The notes: a model not told the origin generated them from the letters alone. Numbered from the stretch's first letter, positions 1 to 9,919 are shown. The stretch is 33,683 nt of DNA from Thermoplasmata archaeon (GCA_030043855.1 JASHWW010000071.1:1-33683); one strand, 5' to 3'. Numbers and translations: made by a program.

Positions 1-2168
1 GTCGCGATCTCGTGCCAGACCTGCGCGGCCGAGAGCCCGCCGAGGGTCGCGGTGAAGTTGTACTGGTTCGTCGTGTACAGACTCTCCGATGCCGAGACGT
101 TCGTCGGACCAGCGTAGATCCCGTCCGTCAGCGTCCCTCCGCTCCCCGGCAGCACGACCGTGACCACCCCGAAGACGAGCGGGACGACGACCGGCACCAA
201 CGGACCCAGCGTCGAGTTGTTCTGGATCTGGCCGGGGAGCCCGTCGACGGGGCCGTTCGTCACGCCGAAGTACGTGTAGCCGCCGGACTCCGCCGTGACG
301 GAGTTCGCGAGGGCGGCCGAGACCGACGCGCCGTACGCGGCGATCAGGACCACCGTGAAGATCACGAGGGCGAAGATGGTGAAGTTGACCGCGCTGCGGG
401 CCGGCTGCCGTCGCGGGTAGCCGAAGCCGACCCGGGCGACCGAGACCCGCCGACCCTTCCGACCGGCGAGGCGCGAGACCCCCGCGACGATCAGGTCGGC
501 GTTGTAGACGAATAGCAGAACGGCTCCCGTGACGAGCTCGATCCCCTCGACGAACACCGCGAAGATCGTCCCGCTATGGCCGGATCCGAGCAGCGCGCGG
601 TGGAGCGGGACCGTTCCGCCCCAGACGACGAGGAGGGCGCCGGCGACGGTGAACGCGTACCGATTCTTGACGAACCGCGTGGCGACCAGCGCGGCGCCGA
701 CGATGGCGAGCCCCAGCCCAATGAACGGGAGGCTGATGTCGCCGGTTCCCGTCCGGGTCCGGAGGAACAGGAGCCCGCCCAGCACGAGGAGCACCGCCCC
801 GAGGTAGGCGAGGTAAGTGTACGTCCGCACGGACGGGGGCGGCTCCGGGATCGACCGGATCGCGCGGACGATGTTGAGCCGGCTCACGCGGGCGCTCGCG
901 GCCGCGATGGTCGCCAGCGTCAGCAGGAAGCCGAGGACGTAGGCGATGACCAGGCTGGTCGCCGAGACCGTGAACGACGACTGGAACGCGGCGGCGACCT
1001 GGCTCGAGACCGAGCCGGAGCGCGTGTAGAGCGTGAGGAGGACAAACCCGACGGCGACGCCGAGGGCGGTCCCGGCGAGCGCGCTGACCGCGGCGTAGAC
1101 CGTCCCCTCGAAGTAGTAGACGTAGACGAGGGACCGACGGGGGAGCCCCACCGCCCGGAGCATCCCCATCTCGCCCTTCCGCTCCTCGGCGAGGGTCACG
1201 AAGATCCCGACGATGAGGAGCGCGCCCGCGACGATCGAGAACAGCCCGAGGACCAGGAACAGCGTGGCGATCGACTGACTCGAGGCGATCGCGGCGTTGA
1301 TCGCGGACTGCAGCACCGGGAATGCGGCGAGGCCATGGGGGCTCCCGGCCGCCACGAGGGTGGCGTTCAGGAAGGCGGTCACCGCGTCCGAGTGCGCGAC
1401 GCCGCCCTCGAGGGAGCCGACGTTCGTCACCGCCACGAAGTTGACGCGACCGCTCTCGTTCGCGACCTTCTGGGCCGTCGCGATCGTCACGAATGCGGTG
1501 TTCCCACCGAGGAATCCGCCTCGCGTGTCGTCCTTGACGATCCCCTGGACGACGAGCGGAACCGCGGAGACGCCGTAGAGCACCACCGCGTCCCCGGTCG
1601 ACGCGCCGACGTTCTGGGCCAACTGGTCGTCCAGAAGGACCCCACCGGCGGCCGGGCCCGCGGTGGTCGACCCGTTATCGAACGTGAAGTCGCCGAGCGC
1701 GGCGGCCGCGCTGGCGTTGACACCGACGATGTTGATCCCGGTCTCGGGGACGCCCGTCGCCCGATCGTAGACCGACCCACCGGCGACGATCTCCGGGGTC
1801 ACGCCGGCGATCAGCGGATTCGCGGCCGCCGCGGTGGAGAGGTTCGTCGCGACCCCGGTCGGGAAGTAGCTGTACGTCCCCGTCGCCGCTGCGACCGAGC
1901 TGTTGTAGACCGCCTCGTCCGTGAACCCCCAGGCCTGGTAGACGAAGTGGACCTCGACCGCCCCAACGGTGTCGTTGATGGTCAGGCTGCCCGAGATGAT
2001 CGTCGTCCCGATCAGCAGCCCGAGGACGATCAGGACCGTCCGCCAGCGGGCGCGTCGCACGTTGCGCATCCCGATCCGGAACGGCAGCCGGTTGCGCCAC
2101 GCGAGCACGGCGGAGACGAGGGCGACCACCAGGAGGAGGCCGAGGAGGACGGCAAACGTGGAGGCCAT
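1..2168 (-). CDS. ABC transporter permease, FtsX/MacB-like, truncated at the window edge
   Basis: Reverse-strand reading from ATG at 2168: MASTFAVLLGLLLVVALVSAVLAWRNRLPFRIGMRNVRRARWRTVLIVLGLLIGTTIISGSLTINDTVG..., then EERKGEMGMLRAVGLPRRSLVYVYYFEGTVYA (typical FtsX/MacB cytoplasmic segment), open to position 1. Not in the ORF track, probably because no stop lies inside the window. Confidence 0.88.
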   Translation of the reverse strand, partial: MASTFAVLLGLLLVVALVSAVLAWRNRLPFRIGMRNVRRARWRTVLIVLGLLIGTTIISGSLTINDTVGAVEVHFVYQAWGFTDEAVYNSSVAAATGTYSYFPTGVATNLSTAAAANPLIAGVTPEIVAGGSVYDRATGVPETGINIVGVNASAAAALGDFTFDNGSTTAGPAAGGVLLDDQLAQNVGASTGDAVVLYGVSAVPLVVQGIVKDDTRGGFLGGNTAFVTIATAQKVANESGRVNFVAVTNVGSLEGGVAHSDAVTAFLNATLVAAGSPHGLAAFPVLQSAINAAIASSQSIATLFLVLGLFSIVAGALLIVGIFVTLAEERKGEMGMLRAVGLPRRSLVYVYYFEGTVYAAVSALAGTALGVAVGFVLLTLYTRSGSVSSQVAAAFQSSFTVSATSLVIAYVLGFLLTLATIAAASARVSRLNIVRAIRSIPEPPPSVRTYTYLAYLGAVLLVLGGLLFLRTRTGTGDISLPFIGLGLAIVGAALVATRFVKNRYAFTVAGALLVVWGGTVPLHRALLGSGHSGTIFAVFVEGIELVTGAVLLFVYNADLIVAGVSRLAGRKGRRVSVARVGFGYPRRQPARSAVNFTIFALVIFTVVLIAAYGASVSAALANSVTAESGGYTYFGVTNGPVDGLPGQIQNNSTLGPLVPVVVPLVFGVVTVVLPGSGGTLTDGIYAGPTNVSASESLYTTNQYNFTATLGGLSAAQVWHEIA

Positions 2169-2183
2169 CGGACGCGTCTCCGC

Positions 2184-2873
2184 TCAGGGTGCGAATCGGC
2201 CGTCGAGCATCCGGACCGTCCGGTCGCACTTCGCCGCCACGGAGGCGTCGTGCGTCACGACCACGAGCGTCTGCCGAAGGCGCTGGTTCAGGTCCCGCAG
2301 CAGCCCGATCACCTGCTGGGCCCCCTCTTCGTCGAGGTTGCCGGTCGGCTCGTCGGCCCATACGATCGCCGGGTGGGCGACGAGCGCCCGGGCGAGCGAG
2401 ACCCGCTGTTGCTGACCCCCGCTCAGTTCGGCCGGGCGATGGTCGGCGCGGTTGGCCAGGTCGAGCTCCCCGAGCATCGCGAGCGCCGCGGTCCGTGCCT
2501 CCTTGGGGGACGCGCCGGCGATCAGCAGCGGCATCTCGACGTTCTCGGCCGCCGTGAACACCGGGAGCAGATTGTACGACTGGAAGACGAACCCCATCCG
2601 GCGCGCGCGGTACTCGCTCTTCTGGCGGTCCGGCAGCCGGTGGATGTCGACCCCCTCGATCGTCACCTGACCGCGGCTGATGTCGTCGAGCCCGGAGAAG
2701 CAGTTGAGGAACGTCGTCTTCCCGCAGCCGGAGGGGCCCATCACCGCGATCATCTCGCCGCGAGCGATCTCGATCGAGAGCCCCTGGAGTGCCTGGACCT
2801 GGGTCTCGCCCGAGCCGTAGACCTTCCACACGTCGGCCCCGCGGACGACCGGTTCCGACCCTGCCTGCGCCAT
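2184..2873 (-). CDS. ABC transporter ATP-binding protein (LolD/MacB family)
   Basis: Walker A GPSGCGKTT, signature LSGGQQQRVSLARAL, Walker B IVWADEPTGNLD; directly upstream of the permease on the same strand. Confidence 0.95.
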   Translation of the reverse strand: MAQAGSEPVVRGADVWKVYGSGETQVQALQGLSIEIARGEMIAVMGPSGCGKTTFLNCFSGLDDISRGQVTIEGVDIHRLPDRQKSEYRARRMGFVFQSYNLLPVFTAAENVEMPLLIAGASPKEARTAALAMLGELDLANRADHRPAELSGGQQQRVSLARALVAHPAIVWADEPTGNLDEEGAQQVIGLLRDLNQRLRQTLVVVTHDASVAAKCDRTVRMLDGRFAP

Positions 2874-2933
2874 GGTCGTTCCCTGCCAGACGGCTCGGGT
2901 TGTAAGCCTAATCCCTGGGGAACCGGGTCGTCG

Positions 2934-3626
2934 CTAGGCGTACCCGAACTGCCGCTTCGCGAACTCGGTCATCCGTTCGGGGCCCCAGGGAGGTTCCCAG
3001 ACGACCTCGACGGTCGCCCGCTTCGCGCCCGCGGCGGGGGCGGCCGCGGTCTCGACCTCCTTCACGAGCTCCTCGACGGCCGGGCATCCGGGGCTGGTCA
3101 TCGTCATCTGGATGGCGAGCTCCCCGTCGTCCTTCCACCGGATCCCGTAGATCAGCCCCAGGTCGACGATGTTCATCGGGATCTCCGGGTCGTAGATCGT
3201 CTTCAGGGCCTCCTTGACGCGAGCCTCGAGTTCGGGGGCGACCCCGGCACCGGCGGCGACCGGAGGCGCGGCCGGCGGCGGTCCTGTAGGGGCCTGGGCC
3301 GGCAGCCACGGACCGACGACCTCGAACCCCGGGGGAGTCCGGTCGGTCCGGTACCGGATCTCCGCATCGAGGAGGAACTTCTTGCTCGCCTCGTCGACGA
3401 GGAGCAGGATCCCGTCCACGGTGACCGGCACATCGCGGTGCGACGGCAGGTCGACCATCATCTGCGGATGCGGGTGCATGCCGCGCTCGACCCAGACCCG
3501 GATCCCGGACCCGTTCGGTCGTCCCGCGAGGGCATGGGCCAGCGCATCGCGCGCCGCGGGGGCGAGTCGGATCCGGATCGGCTCGTTCGGCGCCGGTTCC
3601 TTCGGCATCGCTCCCTCCGCCGACAC
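2934..3626 (-). CDS. Two-domain protein: N-terminal HesB/IscA-like (A-type carrier) fold lacking the cysteines, C-terminal MIP18/DUF59 iron-sulfur assembly domain
   Basis: C-terminal half: ALKTIYDPEIPMNIVDLGLIYGIRW...MTMTSPGCPAVEELVKEVE...VVWEPPWGPERMTEFAKRQFGY (DUF59/PaaD-like). N-terminal half: IRLAPAARDALAHAL...GIRVWVERGMHPHPQMMVDLPSHRDVPVTVDGILLLVDEASKKFLLDAEIRYRTDRTPPGFEVVGPW, resembling A-type carriers. Confidence 0.8.
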   Translation of the reverse strand: MSAEGAMPKEPAPNEPIRIRLAPAARDALAHALAGRPNGSGIRVWVERGMHPHPQMMVDLPSHRDVPVTVDGILLLVDEASKKFLLDAEIRYRTDRTPPGFEVVGPWLPAQAPTGPPPAAPPVAAGAGVAPELEARVKEALKTIYDPEIPMNIVDLGLIYGIRWKDDGELAIQMTMTSPGCPAVEELVKEVETAAAPAAGAKRATVEVVWEPPWGPERMTEFAKRQFGYA

Positions 3627-3681
3627 GCAGACCGTGCGGGGGTTTACGCCTGTCGTCGACCGCGGAGCGACGCGCGAGCGC

Positions 3682-4554
3682 TCAGCCGCCCGTCACGTCC
3701 AGGAGGAACTCGCGGACGGTCCCGAGGAACTCCCTCGGCTGCTCGAGGATCGCCATGTGGCTACTCCGGGGGAGGACCCGCAAGTGCGCGGGTTCGATCC
3801 GGTCGTTCATCTCCATCGACGGTTCGAGGAAGAAGTCGTACCGGCCGACGACCACGAGTGTCGGGACCTCGATCTTCGAGTAGTACCGTCGCCCGTCCCA
3901 GGCCGCGATCGTGCCGTCGACGACGAACTCATCGCCGGTCTGGGTGAGCATGGCGCGATAGACCGCTTGGCTCAGCTTCGTCGCCTTCCAGTCGGGCGGC
4001 GTGCCGCGCAGGAACCGCGTCTGGAACGGCCGATAGATCTTCTCGGACAGCGACTGGTACTCGGAGCCGTTGAACGCATGCGATCGGGTCAGCTCCCGGA
4101 GCCGGACCCGCTGCGACGGGGAGGCGGCGCCGAGCGCCATCCGTCCCGCCTGACGGACCTCCTCCGCGCTCCCGGCGGTCGCGCACAAGAGGAGCGACGT
4201 CAGCCGTCGCTCGTACCGGTGCGCGTACTCGAGCGCCACGAATCCGCCGGCGGAGTAACCGAGCAGGTGGAGCTCCTCGATCTTCAGCGCCCGGCGGATC
4301 GCCTCGACGTCCTCCGCCATCGCCTCGATCGTGAACTCGCTCGCCCGCTTGGGGGACCAACTGTGCCCGACCCCTCGCGGGTGAAACAGGATCACGCGCA
4401 GGTTCGCGTTCGCGAGCTTCAGGAACGCCCGGAGGTAATGGTAGGTCAGGCCCGGTCCTCCGGGATGGACGAGGAGCGTGGCCGGACCCGTCCCTTGGGA
4501 AACGTACTCGAACGAGCGCCCTCCCCCGACGGAGACGCGACGCAGGCGGGCCAT
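3682..4554 (-). CDS. Alpha/beta hydrolase (proline iminopeptidase-like)
   Basis: LLVHPGGPGLTYHYLR oxyanion region, nucleophile elbow GYSAGG, later GRYDFF and SSHMA for the acid/His positions. Confidence 0.9.
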   Translation of the reverse strand: MARLRRVSVGGGRSFEYVSQGTGPATLLVHPGGPGLTYHYLRAFLKLANANLRVILFHPRGVGHSWSPKRASEFTIEAMAEDVEAIRRALKIEELHLLGYSAGGFVALEYAHRYERRLTSLLLCATAGSAEEVRQAGRMALGAASPSQRVRLRELTRSHAFNGSEYQSLSEKIYRPFQTRFLRGTPPDWKATKLSQAVYRAMLTQTGDEFVVDGTIAAWDGRRYYSKIEVPTLVVVGRYDFFLEPSMEMNDRIEPAHLRVLPRSSHMAILEQPREFLGTVREFLLDVTGG

Positions 4555-4673
4555 CGGCTCCGGTAGGGAATCCGGGTCAAAAGGCGTGCGATGCCGCGCG
4601 GGGCGGAGGCCGGACTCCTTATCGTCGGTCCGGCCCTGTCGGCCTCGCGCTGCGGCGCGGGAACCGGCGGACC

Positions 4674-5789
4674 ATGCTCGTGCGCTCGGCTCGCTTGATC
4701 GAGGCCGAGCTCGACCTGCTCGAACCGTTCGAGACCAGCTTTGGCGTCGAGCGACGACGCCGATTCCTCCTCCTCCGCCTCGAGACGCGGGACGGCCTCG
4801 TCGGGTGGGGGGAGTGCGTGGCGGGCCGGGAACCGCTCTACTCGAGCGAGTCCGTCGCCACCGCCGAGTGGGTCCTTGCGGAGTACTTCCTGCCGTGGTT
4901 GCTCGACCTGCGGCGCCCGTCGGCCGAGACGTTCGGGCGGCTCGCCGCCCGGTTTCGCGGGCAGCGGATGGCCCGTGCGGTCGTCGAGGGGGCTCTGCTC
5001 GACCTGTGGGCCCAGAAGGCCGGACGACCGCTCGGCGAGATGCTCGGGGGACGTCGTCGACGCGTGGAGGTGGGTGTCAGCGTCGGGATTCACGCGTCGC
5101 CGGATCGTCTCGTGCGTCGGGTGGGTCGGTACCTGGACGCCGGCTACCGTCGCGTCAAGTTGAAGGTGCGCCCCGGGTGGGACGCGGTCCCCGTCGCGGC
5201 GGTCCGCCGCGCTTTTCCGGATGTCGAGATCTGGGTCGACGCAAACCAGGCGTACGGGCCCTCGGCGACCGGCCGAATTCGACGCTGGGCGTCGCGATCC
5301 CGCGTGGCCCAGGTGGAGCAGCCCTTCCCCGAGCGCGCGATCCGTGCGCACGCGGCATTGGTACGGGGGGCGGGGTTCCGGGTCTGCCTGGACGAGTCGA
5401 TCGTGGATCGGCCGTCGCTCGAGGATGCCCTCGGAGGGCGGGCGCTCACCAGCCTGAACGTCAAGGTCGGTCGGGTCGGGGGCCTCCGGAGCGCGCTGGA
5501 TCTGGGCCGGCGCGCCCGCGCGGCGGGGATTGCGGCGTGGGTCGGCGGGATGCTGGAGAGCGGGATCGGTCGGGCGGCGAACGTGCATCTCGCGTCGCAC
5601 GCCGCGTTCGGCCTGCCCGGGGACCTGTCCGCCAGCGATCGGTACTACGCGGACGACCTGCTCGAGCGACCGTTCGTCCTCGGACCGGGCAGTACGCTCG
5701 AGGTTCCCCGTGGGGCCGGCCTCGGGGTGGAGATCTCGGACCGGGCCGTGCGTCGCGCGACCCGTCGGAGCCGGACCTTCCGGGCGTGA
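4674..5789 (+). CDS. menC: Enolase-superfamily o-succinylbenzoate synthase / N-succinylamino acid racemase-like
   Basis: FETSFGVERRRRFLLLRLETRDGLVGWGEC, YRRVKLKVRPGWD, IWVDANQAY, VEQPF, CLDESI, LNVKVGRVGG: the ordered catalytic-barrel motifs of MenC/NSAR. Confidence 0.88.
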   Translation: MLVRSARLIEAELDLLEPFETSFGVERRRRFLLLRLETRDGLVGWGECVAGREPLYSSESVATAEWVLAEYFLPWLLDLRRPSAETFGRLAARFRGQRMARAVVEGALLDLWAQKAGRPLGEMLGGRRRRVEVGVSVGIHASPDRLVRRVGRYLDAGYRRVKLKVRPGWDAVPVAAVRRAFPDVEIWVDANQAYGPSATGRIRRWASRSRVAQVEQPFPERAIRAHAALVRGAGFRVCLDESIVDRPSLEDALGGRALTSLNVKVGRVGGLRSALDLGRRARAAGIAAWVGGMLESGIGRAANVHLASHAAFGLPGDLSASDRYYADDLLERPFVLGPGSTLEVPRGAGLGVEISDRAVRRATRRSRTFRA

Positions 5790-5877
5790 CTCGGATCCCG
5801 ACGTCGGCGACCGTGGGGGTGGAGGGTCGGACCCGGGGTGGGAGCCGGTCCGGCGGGCGGGTGGAGGCCGTGGACCG

Positions 5878-6648
5878 CTACTGCACCGGACCGAATTCGA
5901 GACGGCGGAACATCGCGACGGCCAGACCGAACGTCGCCAGGGCGAGACCCCCGAGGACGATCCCGGCCGTCAGGTCGCCCGGCCCGAACGAGTGCGTGAA
6001 CGCGTCGCGCACGGTGTTCGCGGCGTAGGTGAGCGGGTTGGCGTACACCACGACCTTCAGCACGACCGGGGTCTTCGACGAGACCGGGTAGTAGACGGTC
6101 GAGATGAAGATCAGGAAGTACTGCAGCAGCGACTGGATCGTGAAGTAGAGGTTCGCCGACCGGATCCGGCTGCCGATCGCGATCAGCAGTCCGCCGAAGA
6201 ACGTCGCGCCCAGCCCGATGGTCGCCAGGATGACGGCGAGCTCGACCGCGGAGAGGGTCGGGAGCCCAGCCAACGGGAGCGCGACGAGCGCCATGATGCC
6301 GACGCCCACCAGCGCGAACAGGAGCGTCGTGAGCAGCAACGCGGCCAGGTACTCGTAGCGGCGGAACGGACCGGAGAAGATCTGCTCGACCATCGACCAG
6401 CGGCGGTCGAGCCAGAAGATCCGACCGGCGAGAACGGCCCCGGTGATCATCTGCGAGGCGATCATCCCCGGGACGAGGAACGCGACGTAACTGCCCGAGG
6501 CGCCGACCGACGGGATCAGCTGGTTGAACATCGTCCCCAGGATCACGATCAGGAACGCCGGCTGCCCGAACATCACGAGCAGGGTGATCGGGTCGATGCT
6601 CGCCCGGAAGTTTCGGACGACGAGGCGGAGGACCGGCGGGAGCGTCAC
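5878..6648 (-). CDS. ABC-2 type transporter permease (DrrB-like)
   Basis: GTG at 6648: VTLPPVLRLVVRNFRASIDPITLLVMFGQPAFLIVILGTMFNQL...FLVPGMIASQMITGAVLAGRIFWLDRRWSMVEQIFSGPFRRYEYLAA; several hydrophobic segments; GTGA overlap with the upstream ATPase gene. Confidence 0.9.
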   Translation of the reverse strand: MTLPPVLRLVVRNFRASIDPITLLVMFGQPAFLIVILGTMFNQLIPSVGASGSYVAFLVPGMIASQMITGAVLAGRIFWLDRRWSMVEQIFSGPFRRYEYLAALLLTTLLFALVGVGIMALVALPLAGLPTLSAVELAVILATIGLGATFFGGLLIAIGSRIRSANLYFTIQSLLQYFLIFISTVYYPVSSKTPVVLKVVVYANPLTYAANTVRDAFTHSFGPGDLTAGIVLGGLALATFGLAVAMFRRLEFGPVQ

Positions 6649-7643
6649 GCGCGTCGCCTCGCCAACGTGCCCTCGGGCGCGGGACCCTCGGAGACGATGT
6701 GCACGAACGCTTCCTCGAGGGTCGCCTCGCGCACGGCGATCCGGGTCATCTCGACGCCCCGAGCACCGGCCCACCGGGCCAGCGAGGCGACCAGCGACTC
6801 GGCGTTCGCCGCCTGGAAGAGCAGCAGGTCCGCCCGCCGCTCGATCCACGAGAACCCGTCGCCGTCGTGGGCCAGCAGGGCATCGAGCTCCTGCGCCTCG
6901 ACGGGGTTGAGCGCGCGCTCGAACTCCGCCTCGACCGTCCGGGCGCCGCGGTACGCCCGTTTGATCTCCGCGGGAGGTCCGACCGTACGGAGCCGGCCGT
7001 CGCTCATGACGCCGATCCGGTCGCAGAGGCGGTCGGCCTCGTGCAGGATGTGCGTCGTGAAGACGATCGAGAGGCCGGCGCGGGCGCGGGTCGCCAAGTA
7101 ATCGAGGATCCGACTCCGCGTGAGGGCGTCCAGTCCGACGGTCGGCTCGTCCAGGAAGAGGAGCTCCATGTCGTGCATCAGCTCCCGGGCGACCTGGAAA
7201 CGTCGCCGTTCGCCGCCCGACAGGGCCCAGGGCTTGCGCTCCCGCATCGGGCCCAGCTCGAACAGCTCGAGCATCTCTTCCGCCCGGCTCTTCGCGGTCT
7301 CGCGGTCGACCCCCCACAGGAACGCGTAGAGGCGCAGGTTCTGTTCGACGCTCACGAAGTCGAGCGATTCCGACTGCAGTACGACCCCGATGCGAGCCCG
7401 TTCCGCCCGGCCGCACGCGGTGAGCTCTTTGCCGAACAGTCGGCCGCCGCCTTCGGTCGGAGGGAGCAGCGTCGTCAGCAGTCGGACCGTGGTGGTCTTC
7501 CCGGCACCGTTCCGACCGAGCAGTCCGAAGACCTCCCCGCGTCGGAGTTGGAAGTCGAGGTGCCGCACGGCGAACTGGCCGGGCCGGTAGGCGTACCCCA
7601 GGTCCCGGGCTTCCGCGATGATCTCGGTTCCGGTCGTGCGCAT
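6645..7643 (-). CDS. ABC transporter ATP-binding protein (DrrA-like)
   Basis: GLLGRNGAGKTTTVRLLTTLLPPTEG Walker A, LSGGERRRFQVARELMHDMELLFLDEPTVGLDALTR signature and Walker B. Confidence 0.95.
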   Translation of the reverse strand: MRTTGTEIIAEARDLGYAYRPGQFAVRHLDFQLRRGEVFGLLGRNGAGKTTTVRLLTTLLPPTEGGGRLFGKELTACGRAERARIGVVLQSESLDFVSVEQNLRLYAFLWGVDRETAKSRAEEMLELFELGPMRERKPWALSGGERRRFQVARELMHDMELLFLDEPTVGLDALTRSRILDYLATRARAGLSIVFTTHILHEADRLCDRIGVMSDGRLRTVGPPAEIKRAYRGARTVEAEFERALNPVEAQELDALLAHDGDGFSWIERRADLLLFQAANAESLVASLARWAGARGVEMTRIAVREATLEEAFVHIVSEGPAPEGTLARRRA

Positions 7644-7820
7644 CGGTACGGTCGGCCGCTGGCGCGCGCCCCTCTCGCTCTGGGCGCGGCCCGAGGCAAG
7701 CGAAGGCGTACGGCGAGGACGACCGCCGACCTACCCCCACCGGCTCGTAATGTTTGCCGCCCGGTCCCGGGGGCGGCCACGCAGGCTAAAGGGGGCGGCG
7801 TCCCCTGCCACGCTCGGACG

Positions 7821-8615
7821 ATGGCGACGGCGGCGGACCGGCTGGGGGGGTTCCCCCGCTGGGTGACCGAGGAGTACTGGATGGAGACCCGTCGCTCGAT
7901 CCTGACCGCACCGGCCCATCCCTCCGCGTTCCGGCGGGCCGCGCGGAACGCCCGGGAGCTCGTTCCCCGGCTCGCGGAGTTTACGGGGTCCACGGCGACC
8001 GAAATGCACCGATGGCTGGCGGAGGTGCGACGCCGGCGCCTCGCCCAGGAGATCCGGCGGCGCTGCCCCACGGCCTCCGGCATGGGCGGTCCGGCCGCCG
8101 AGGTCCTCTACCTCTTCGCGCGGGCCGCGCGGCCTCGCGCGATCGTGGAGACCGGCGTCGAACTGGGGGTGAGCAGCGCGTACTTCCTGCAAGCCCTCGA
8201 CGACAACGGCAGCGGGGAACTGTGGTCGATCGACCTCCCGTTCGTCGGGGGAGGACACACGAACGCCGACGGGCGGTTCGATGCGGCGCACGTGGACACG
8301 ACGGGCGACGTCGGACGGGCCGTACCGGACCGACTTCGCCGACGGTGGCACCTATCGTTGGGCGACGCCCGGGAACTGCTGCCGACGCTTCCGCTGTCCG
8401 GCCCGTGGGACGTGTTCTTCCACGATTCCGAACACACCCGGGCCCACATGCTCTGGGAGTTCGAGACGGCGTGGCCGAAGATCCCGGCCGGCGGATTCCT
8501 GCTCTCCGACGACATCCCCGAGAACGACGCGTTCTCGACGTTCGCCGCGTCGGTGGGGCGCCCCTCCTTCCGGTGGCTGCGCCGGGGAGCCCTTCGCAGA
8601 CCGGCCACCGCGTAA
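7821..8615 (+). CDS. Class I SAM-dependent methyltransferase (methyltransferase-24-like)
   Basis: ATG 7821; [33 protein letters not shown] (SAM motif I/II-like), [37 protein letters not shown]. Confidence 0.85.
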   Translation: MATAADRLGGFPRWVTEEYWMETRRSILTAPAHPSAFRRAARNARELVPRLAEFTGSTATEMHRWLAEVRRRRLAQEIRRRCPTASGMGGPAAEVLYLFARAARPRAIVETGVELGVSSAYFLQALDDNGSGELWSIDLPFVGGGHTNADGRFDAAHVDTTGDVGRAVPDRLRRRWHLSLGDARELLPTLPLSGPWDVFFHDSEHTRAHMLWEFETAWPKIPAGGFLLSDDIPENDAFSTFAASVGRPSFRWLRRGALRRPATA

Positions 8616-8680
8616 CGTCCCCCGCCCGGCCCCGGGCGCGTACGGCACGGGCGTTCGACGATCGGCACCGGGTACGATTC

Positions 8681-8692
8681 GTGTATATACAC
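8681..8692. promoter_or_regulatory. Palindrome GTGTATATACAC containing a TATA-like core upstream of the ArsR-family gene; candidate promoter/operator
   Basis: Perfect 12-bp inverted repeat; TATA core about 29 nt upstream of ATG 8713, consistent with archaeal leaderless spacing. Confidence 0.6.
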
Positions 8693-8712
8693 CAGACGCG
8701 ATATTCGGGTGG

Positions 8713-9042
8713 ATGCGGTCCGACGTCTTCGCCGTGCTCGCGGACCCAGTGCGGCGGCGGGTCGTCGAGATCCTGCACGGAGGCGAGCGGTCGGTCAACG
8801 AGATCGTGGACCGGGTCGCCATCCGGCAGTCCGGGGTCTCCCGCCACCTCCGCATCCTCCGGCACGCGGGATTCGTTCGGGTCCGGCCGGTCGGGCAACG
8901 CCACCTGTACTCCCTCCGCCCCGAGCCCCTGCGCGAGCTCGACGCCTGGATGCGTCGCTACGCCGACGACCAGCGGGGCCGGTTGCACCGACTCGCCGAG
9001 ATCGTCGAGGCGCCGACTCCCCGCTCCCGGAGACGCTCGTGA
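8713..9042 (+). CDS. ArsR-family winged-helix transcriptional regulator
   Basis: [80 protein letters not shown]. Confidence 0.92.
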   Translation: MRSDVFAVLADPVRRRVVEILHGGERSVNEIVDRVAIRQSGVSRHLRILRHAGFVRVRPVGQRHLYSLRPEPLRELDAWMRRYADDQRGRLHRLAEIVEAPTPRSRRRS

Positions 9043-9509
9043 GCGAACCCGCGACCGTGCGGCTTCCGTCCGACCGGGAGTTCGTTCTCGTTCACACGTT
9101 CCGCGCGTCCGCAGCGCGGGTGTTCGCGGCGTACACCGATCCCGAGCAGATCCCGCACTGGTGGGCGCCGGCCGGGGGCAGCGTGCGCGTCGACCGGATG
9201 GACGTCCGGCCGGGAGGGACGTGGCGATTCGTGCAGCGGGCCCCCGGGGGACCGGAGCTCGTCTTCGGAGGGACGTACCTGGAAGTGCGGCCGGTGAACC
9301 GGCTGGTGTACACGTTCTCGGTCGAAGGGCAACCCGACAGCGAATTCACCGCGACCATCGAACTTACGGAGTCCGCGGGCGTCACCCACTTGACGATGAC
9401 CAGCCGCTGCCGCTCGAAAGAGGCTCGCGACGCGATGTTGCGGTACGGGGCGGTGGCCGGAGCCGGCGCGGCCTGGGCGCGGCTCGCCGCAGCCCTGAAC
9501 GGAGGATGA
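9039..9509 (+). CDS. SRPBCC / AHSA1-domain protein
   Basis: GTG start overlapping the ArsR stop (GTGA); [32 protein letters not shown]...[11 protein letters not shown]...[10 protein letters not shown]. Confidence 0.9.
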   Translation: MSEPATVRLPSDREFVLVHTFRASAARVFAAYTDPEQIPHWWAPAGGSVRVDRMDVRPGGTWRFVQRAPGGPELVFGGTYLEVRPVNRLVYTFSVEGQPDSEFTATIELTESAGVTHLTMTSRCRSKEARDAMLRYGAVAGAGAAWARLAAALNGG

Positions 9510-9907
9510 CCATGGCCCCGAAACGGACCCGTGCGACCAAGCGAGCGACGCGTCGCCCCCGGACTTCCACCGCGCTCGAGGGAGACGCGGCGGTGCGAGC
9601 CAAGATCGCCCTGCTGCCGGGAGCGTACCGTGCCATGGGCGAGCGACTGCATGCGATCATCCGGGCGAACGCTCCCCTCCTCACGCCGCGGACCTGGTAC
9701 GGGATGCCGGCCTACGCGAAGGACGGAGAGGTCGTCTGCTTCTTTCGGGGTCCGCAAGTGTTCCAGGAGCGGTACCTGACCCTCGGGTTCAACGACGGAG
9801 CGAACCTCGACGAGGGGGGAATGTGGCCCGTCTACTACGCGCTCACCGGGTTGTCCGCGGCCGACGAGGCCCGGATCGCCGAGTTGGTGAAGCGCGCGGT
9901 CGGCTGA
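9506..9907 (+). CDS. DUF1801-domain protein
   Basis: ATG at 9506 overlaps the previous stop (ATGA), second in-frame ATG at 9512; [35 protein letters not shown]...[43 protein letters not shown]. Confidence 0.85.
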   Translation: MTMAPKRTRATKRATRRPRTSTALEGDAAVRAKIALLPGAYRAMGERLHAIIRANAPLLTPRTWYGMPAYAKDGEVVCFFRGPQVFQERYLTLGFNDGANLDEGGMWPVYYALTGLSAADEARIAELVKRAVG

Positions 9908-9919
9908 TCGGACGATGCA

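Noticed and set aside
576-3947. 1123-aa plus-strand ORF
   Set aside because: Antisense to the ABC transporter, Fe-S and hydrolase genes; R/D/E/G-rich low-complexity translation with no motifs. GC-rich composition artefact.
6645-7643. Antibiotic (daunorubicin-type) export role for the DrrAB-like pair
   Set aside because: Family resemblance only; no biosynthetic cluster in the window to support a substrate.
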